Source: Skermanella aerolata KACC 11604
Lineage (GTDB): Bacteria; Pseudomonadota; Alphaproteobacteria; Azospirillales; Azospirillaceae
Direction: 5' to 3'
DNA length: 64,000 nt
Assembly: GCF_000936425.1 (NCBI RefSeq)
Contig: NZ_AVFK01000025.1
Span: 55,363 to 119,362 of the forward strand
Positions 58,178 to 64,000 of this stretch are shown one piece after another. Below the pieces are notes generated by a model. The model saw only the letters and a program-made list of their open reading frames with translations. It ran no database searches and was not told the origin of the DNA. Positions within the stretch are counted from its first letter, which is position 1. Every line of letters begins with the position of its first letter. The position numbers and the translations under genes are program-made.

Positions 58178-59101
58178 ATGACAAAGCCCCTGCCTGCCTC
58201 CGTCGATGAGACATTGGACCTGCTCGCACGCGGCGACTACGTCGCCGAAAGGTCTCTGGCGACCGCACTCTTCCTGTCGCTCAAGCTGAACCGACCACTT
58301 TTCCTGGAGGGTGAGGCCGGGGTCGGCAAGACCGAGATCGCCAAGGTCCTGAGCAACACGCTTGGGCGGCGGCTCGTCCGGCTTCAGTGCTACGAAGGGC
58401 TGGACGTCTCGTCCGCCGTCTATGAGTGGAACTACGCCCGGCAGATGATCGAGATCCGGCTTGCGGAGGCAACCGGCGACCGGAGCCGCGAGAGCCTTGG
58501 CGGCGATATCTTCTCACCGGAGTTCCTGATAAAGCGCCCGCTGCTTCAGGCGCTCGAATCCAGCATCGAAGGCCCGCCGGTCCTGTTGATCGACGAGTTG
58601 GACCGGACCGACGAACCGTTCGAAGCCTACCTGCTTGAAGTTCTCTCCGACTTCCAGATCACGATTCCGGAACTCGGCACGATCAAGGCGGAGCAGCCGC
58701 CGATGGTCATCATCACGTCCAACCGCACGCGCGAGATTCACGACGCGCTGAAGCGGCGCTGCTTCTACCACTGGGTCGATTATCCCAACGCCGCGCGCGA
58801 GCTGGAGATCCTGCGGGTGAAGGCGCCCGGCGTGCCGGAGCGGCTGTCGCAGCAGGTCGTCGGATTCGTCCAGAAGCTGCGCAGCATGGACCTGTTCAAG
58901 CTGCCGGGAGTAGCGGAGACGCTGGATTGGGCACAGGCGTTGACCCAGCTCGACCGGCTGGAACTGGACCCCGAAACGATCAACGACACCCTCGGCACCT
59001 TGCTGAAGTACCAGGACGACATCGCCCGTATTCAGGGAAGCGAGGCGAACCGCATCCTGACCCAGGTCAAGGCCGAGCTGTCCCTCACCCGCCCCCTCTG
59101 A
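58178..59101 (+). CDS. coxD: MoxR-family AAA+ ATPase (CoxD type)
   Basis: A 307-residue AAA+ ATPase used in maturation of the Mo-hydroxylase active site. Walker A is EGEAGVGKTEIAK, Walker B is PPVLLIDELDRTDEPFE, sensor 1 is VIITSNRTREIHDALKRRC, typical of MoxR. It is followed immediately by the VWA protein that MoxR partners with. The start is ATG 58178; TTG 58163 upstream is possible. Confidence 0.93.
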   Translation: MTKPLPASVDETLDLLARGDYVAERSLATALFLSLKLNRPLFLEGEAGVGKTEIAKVLSNTLGRRLVRLQCYEGLDVSSAVYEWNYARQMIEIRLAEATGDRSRESLGGDIFSPEFLIKRPLLQALESSIEGPPVLLIDELDRTDEPFEAYLLEVLSDFQITIPELGTIKAEQPPMVIITSNRTREIHDALKRRCFYHWVDYPNAARELEILRVKAPGVPERLSQQVVGFVQKLRSMDLFKLPGVAETLDWAQALTQLDRLELDPETINDTLGTLLKYQDDIARIQGSEANRILTQVKAELSLTRPL

Positions 59102-59108
59102 TACCGGC

Positions 59109-60371
59109 ATGGTCCAGGACACCCGAGACATCCAGATCGACGGCGGCCGGCTGTCGGCCAACATAATGCATTTCGCCCGCTGCCTGCGCGTCGCCGGCAT
59201 GCCGATCGGGCCGGGCAAGGTGTTGCAGGCGCTGGAAGCGGTCGAGGCCGTCGGCATCGGCAACCGCCGCGACTTCTACTGGACGCTTCACGCCGTCTTC
59301 GTCAACCGGCGCGACCAGCGCGAACTGTTCGATCAGGCGTTCCATGTCTTCTGGCGCAATCCCGACATCCTGAAGCGGATGATGGCCCTGCTGCTGCCGT
59401 CGCTGAAGGCCGATTTGAAGCAGGAAGGACCGGAGCTGTCGCGCCGGCTGGCCGAAGCGCTTCAGCCCAACAAGCCGAAGCCGGGAGAGGGTGAGGGCGA
59501 ACAGCCGGACCAGGAGATCGAAATCGACGCGACGCTGACTTGGTCGGACCGCGAACTGATCCAGTCGATGGACTTCGAGAAGATGTCGGCGGCCGAGATC
59601 GCGATGGCGAAGTCGGCAATCAAGCGGATGTCGCTGCCGATCATGACGGTGCCGACGCGCCGCTTCGAGCTGAGCCATCTGGGCCGGCGGGCCGACCTGC
59701 GGGCGACGATGCGGAAGACGCTCCGATCGGGCGGCGACGTGATCGATCTAGCGACCAAGCGGCGGCGGGAGCGGCATCCGCCGCTGGTGGTGCTGTGCGA
59801 CATTTCAGGCTCGATGAGCCGCTATTCCCGCATGCTGCTGCACTTCATGCATGCCGTCACCAACGACCGCGACCGCGTCCACACCTTCCTGTTCGGCACG
59901 CGGCTGACCAACGTCACGCGCTATCTGCGCTACAAGGACATCGACGTCGCCCTGGAAAAGGTCTCCGGCGCCGTCCAGGACTGGTCGGGCGGGACAAGGA
60001 TCGGGACCAGCCTGCACGATTTCAACCGGATCTGGTCGCGCCGCGTGCTGGGCCAGGGCGCTGTCGTGATCCTGATCACCGATGGACTGGACCGCGACGC
60101 GGGCGAGGGCCTAGGCGAGGAGATCGAGCGGCTGCACAAGAGCTGCCGGCGTCTGATCTGGCTCAATCCCCTCTTGCGCTATGAAGGGTTCGAGCCGAAA
60201 TCCAGTGGTATCCGGGCAATCATGCCCCATGTCGATGATTTCCGACCGGTTCACAATCTGGCCAGTCTGGCCGATCTGGCGAAGGTGCTCGACCATGTCG
60301 GGCCGCGTCGCCATGGCGGCATGGCGCGCTGGATGGCGATGGTGGGGCCAGCGGAGGGTGCGAAGCAGTGA
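59109..60371 (+). CDS. coxE: VWA-domain protein (CoxE type)
   Basis: A 420-residue protein with an N-terminal helical region (about 1-190) and a C-terminal von Willebrand A domain with the MIDAS motif (VVLCDISGSMSRYSRML, DxSxS) and VILITDGLDRDAGEGLGEE. CoxE acts together with CoxD in maturing the molybdenum hydroxylase. Its stop overlaps the next gene's GTG start by 4 bases. Confidence 0.93.
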   Translation: MVQDTRDIQIDGGRLSANIMHFARCLRVAGMPIGPGKVLQALEAVEAVGIGNRRDFYWTLHAVFVNRRDQRELFDQAFHVFWRNPDILKRMMALLLPSLKADLKQEGPELSRRLAEALQPNKPKPGEGEGEQPDQEIEIDATLTWSDRELIQSMDFEKMSAAEIAMAKSAIKRMSLPIMTVPTRRFELSHLGRRADLRATMRKTLRSGGDVIDLATKRRRERHPPLVVLCDISGSMSRYSRMLLHFMHAVTNDRDRVHTFLFGTRLTNVTRYLRYKDIDVALEKVSGAVQDWSGGTRIGTSLHDFNRIWSRRVLGQGAVVILITDGLDRDAGEGLGEEIERLHKSCRRLIWLNPLLRYEGFEPKSSGIRAIMPHVDDFRPVHNLASLADLAKVLDHVGPRRHGGMARWMAMVGPAEGAKQ

Positions 60372-60688
60372 CTTACCAGAACGACATCGTGGAACAGGCG
60401 GCAGCCCTGAAGGCCGCAGGTAAGCGCGTGGCGCTGGCAACAGTGGTCTCGACCTGGGGCTCGTCGCCCCGGCCGATCGGCAGCCAGCTCGTGGTGGACG
60501 ACACCGGCGCCATGCAGGGTTCCGTCTCGGGCGGCTGCATCGAGGGCGCCGTGGTCCACGAAGCCATGAAGGTCATGGAAGACGGCGAGCCGCGCCTGCT
60601 GAGCTTCGGCGTCACCGACGATCAGGCGTGGGAGGTCGGTTTGGCCTGCGGCGGCAAGGTGCAGGTCTATGTCGAGGCGGTGGAATGA
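60368..60688 (+). CDS. XdhC/CoxI-type protein, N-terminal domain
   Basis: A 106-residue protein corresponding to the N-terminal domain of XdhC/CoxI (ALATVVSTWGSSPRPIGSQLVVDDTGAMQGSVSGGCIEGAVVHEAM, then CGGKVQVYVEAV). XdhC-family proteins help insert or sulfurate the molybdenum cofactor. The usual C-terminal Rossmann domain is encoded by the following gene, so this family is split in two here. Start is GTG 60368. Confidence 0.92.
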   Translation: MTYQNDIVEQAAALKAAGKRVALATVVSTWGSSPRPIGSQLVVDDTGAMQGSVSGGCIEGAVVHEAMKVMEDGEPRLLSFGVTDDQAWEVGLACGGKVQVYVEAVE

Positions 60689-61401
60689 AAAACGACCTTC
60701 TCCAGCGTCTCGTCAAAGCGCGCGCGGAAAAGCGGCCGGTGGCGCTGGTCACCGACCTTGGCTCCGGCTTGCAGACGCTGGTCCACGACGATGTGGACCA
60801 TGGCGGCTTCGGGCTGGACGACGATGCAAAGGCTGAGGTGCGCCGATTCCTGCGCGAAGACCGCAGCGGCATCGTGGAGGTCGGCGACAGCCAGCTCTTC
60901 ATCCACTCGTTCAACCCGCCGCTTCGGATCATTATCGTCGGCGCCGTCCATATCGCGCAGGCGCTGGCACCGATCGCATCGCTGGCGGGGTATGACGTGG
61001 TGGTGGTCGATCCCCGCCGCGCCTTCGCGACCGACGATCGCTTCCCCGGCATCACCATGAACGGCGAGTGGCCCGACGATGCCCTGAAGGAGTTGAACAT
61101 CGACAGCAGGACGGCCGTGGTCACCCTGACCCACGACCCCAAGCTGGACGATCCGGCGCTCCATGTAGCGTTGCGATCGAAGGCATTTTATGTCGGATCG
61201 CTGGGCAGCAGGAAGACCCACGGCAAGCGGGTGGACCGGCTACGCGAGGATGGCTTCACCGAATCCGAGATCGGCCGCATCCATGCGCCGGTAGGCCTGT
61301 CGATCGGGGCGGTATCCCCCGCCGAGATCGCGCTGTCGATCATGGCTCAGATCACCCACGTCCTGCACCGCGATCCGCCCGACAAAGCGGCGGCGGCCTG
61401 A
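60685..61401 (+). CDS. XdhC/CoxF-type protein with Rossmann domain
   Basis: A 238-residue protein with the XdhC_C Rossmann domain: RIIIVGAVHIAQALAPIASLAGYDVVVVDPRRAFAT, AVVTLTHDPKLDDPAL, and FYVGSLGSRKTHGKRVDRL...IHAPVGLSIGAVSPAEIALSIMAQI. It overlaps the preceding gene by 4 bases (ATGA), so the split pair should be made in balance and probably act as one cofactor-sulfuration chaperone. Confidence 0.92.
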   Translation: MKNDLLQRLVKARAEKRPVALVTDLGSGLQTLVHDDVDHGGFGLDDDAKAEVRRFLREDRSGIVEVGDSQLFIHSFNPPLRIIIVGAVHIAQALAPIASLAGYDVVVVDPRRAFATDDRFPGITMNGEWPDDALKELNIDSRTAVVTLTHDPKLDDPALHVALRSKAFYVGSLGSRKTHGKRVDRLREDGFTESEIGRIHAPVGLSIGAVSPAEIALSIMAQITHVLHRDPPDKAAAA

Positions 61402-61405
61402 TCCC

Positions 61406-63028
<1,623 letters not shown>

Positions 63029-63140
63029 GATCAACTGCTTATTCAGTGGGTCGGTTGGCACTTCGCTCTACGCGATCTAAAGTTGTATTTTGGGTTGCCT
63101 TTTCATAGTCCGGGCATTTTTGTTCCGGCCTCGTCTTCCG

Positions 63141-63755
63141 TCAGGAACGGTTGACCGTCACGACGCGCCAGACCGCCGGTTCGTTGGGCACGGGGATGTG
63201 GTCGATGCGGGTCAGCGACAGCGGGTCGATCTGGAAGGCGAGCGCCTGTGCCGGGGACAGCCCCAGCGCCACGGCGAGGGCGGCGCGGATGGAGCCGCCG
63301 TGGCAGACGGCGGCGATGTCGCGTCCCCGGAACTCCGCCGAACGCCTTTCCAGGGCGGGAGCTACCCGCGCCACGACATCGGCGAAGCTTTCGCCGCCGG
63401 GCGGCGTGGCGGTCGCGGGGGCTTGCCAGAAAGCCGCGACCTGAGCGTCACCCAGGGCGGACAGCGCGTCGTGGCTAAGACCCTGCCAGTCGCCGAAGCT
63501 TTGTTCGAGCAATGCGGGCTCGACCACGCAGTCGCGGTCGCTCCATGGCCCGCCCCACAGGGCCTCGGCGGTCGTCCCGGTCCGCGCCAGCGGCGTCACC
63601 ATGCGCACGGGATCGGCCGGGAGCAGACTCGCGAGGGCGTCCAGGGCCGTCCGGTCGGAGCAATCGACCGCGATCTCTCCCTGGCCATAGATCAGGCCGT
63701 CGGGGTTGATGGCCGGGGCGTGGCGGACCAGCCACCAGCGGGTCACGGGTTCCAT
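63141..63755 (-). CDS. Histidine phosphatase family protein, CobC-like
   Basis: A 204-residue phosphoglycerate-mutase-fold phosphatase with the RHx motif (WWLVRHAPAINPDGLIYGQGE), a second His in AAVCHGGSIRAALAVALGL, and Glu in EQSFGDWQGL. It overlaps cobS, so it is probably the alpha-ribazole phosphatase CobC acting in the last steps of cobalamin synthesis. Confidence 0.87.
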   Translation of the reverse strand: MEPVTRWWLVRHAPAINPDGLIYGQGEIAVDCSDRTALDALASLLPADPVRMVTPLARTGTTAEALWGGPWSDRDCVVEPALLEQSFGDWQGLSHDALSALGDAQVAAFWQAPATATPPGGESFADVVARVAPALERRSAEFRGRDIAAVCHGGSIRAALAVALGLSPAQALAFQIDPLSLTRIDHIPVPNEPAVWRVVTVNRS

Positions 63756-64000
63756 GGCAGCATCACCAGGGTCAGCAGGACGGCGATCTCGACGGCTTGC
63801 TGGCAGGCACCCAGCACGTCGCCGGTATGGCCGCCGATCTGCCGCAGGGCCAAGCCGCCGACCGCCAGCGCCGCAAGGATCGCCACCGCCGTCACCGGCA
63901 GGGCGAAGCCGGCGAGGAGCACGCCGGCGATGCAGCCCCCGAGGACGGCGGCCATCACGACCCGCGTTCCCGGCGGGCCGCCGAGGCCCGCCGCCAGACC
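63743..64000 (-). CDS. cobS: Adenosylcobinamide-GDP ribazoletransferase CobS, 5' end outside window
   Basis: The C-terminal 85 or so codons of a membrane enzyme; the frame is open to the end of the window. GGHTGDVLGACQQAVEIAVLLTLVML matches the C-terminus of CobS, including the conserved GDxLGA motif. It catalyses the joining of adenosylcobinamide-GDP with alpha-ribazole to form cobalamin. Overlaps the cobC-like gene by 13 bases. Confidence 0.92.
   Translation of the reverse strand, partial: GLAAGLGGPPGTRVVMAAVLGGCIAGVLLAGFALPVTAVAILAALAVGGLALRQIGGHTGDVLGACQQAVEIAVLLTLVMLPWNP

Overview
The window is high-GC DNA from an alphaproteobacterium, most likely an Azospirillum/Skermanella-type member of the Rhodospirillales. 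This rests on the alphaproteobacterial cytochrome oxidase gene order, an intracellular PHB depolymerase, a form II cox cluster, cobalamin genes, and a response regulator carrying a YIGPDRRK motif. The species is inference.

Layout. 1-910: end of a DUF3422 membrane protein. 1389-7846: aa3-type cytochrome c oxidase operon (ctaC, ctaD, ctaB, coxF-like, ctaG, ctaE, DUF983, SURF1), followed by an M32 carboxypeptidase. 9.7-13.0 kb: an accessory patch with a HigBA toxin-antitoxin pair, two antitoxins without partners, a MarR/DUF1398 pair with a striking operator, and an unrecognised zinc-finger-like protein. 13.2-18.8 kb: a complete type II-C CRISPR-Cas locus. cas9-cas1-cas2 lie on the plus strand. 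A tracrRNA upstream of cas9 and a 12-repeat array downstream of cas2 both read on the minus strand, and the array ends at a strong terminator facing cas2.

19-34 kb: mostly envelope and housekeeping genes (DUF1223, SGNH hydrolase, OpgC-like, DUF3618, coiled-coil protein, ferritin-like protein, response regulator, Eis-like acetyltransferase, LTA-synthase-like sulfatase, MgtC, rhomboid, DsbD_2/TauE-like, PhaZ). 34.0-34.6 kb: a MntA/HepT pair whose hepT is cut by an amber codon. 34.7-40.6 kb: a glycerol-phosphate operon glpK-ugpB-ugpA-ugpE-ugpC on the minus strand. 41-46 kb: a CheR-PAS / CheB signalling module with a free-standing copy of the CheB C-terminal zinc domain and a decayed histidine kinase. 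46-53 kb: MFS efflux, YgjP-like metallopeptidase, ankyrin protein, CbiB/CobD, PlsY, universal stress protein and an ion antiporter.

53.3-63.0 kb: a molybdenum hydroxylase cluster (coxG, coxS, coxL, coxM, coxD, coxE, two XdhC-type genes, and a MoeA-like/MobA-like fusion). Its large subunit carries the form II motif AYRGAGR, so carbon monoxide may not be the real substrate. The window ends in cobC-like and cobS genes on the minus strand.

Other layers: several long extragenic inverted repeats (REP-like), and four genes whose stop codon lies inside a short tandem duplication. No tRNA, rRNA or intact insertion sequence was recognised.
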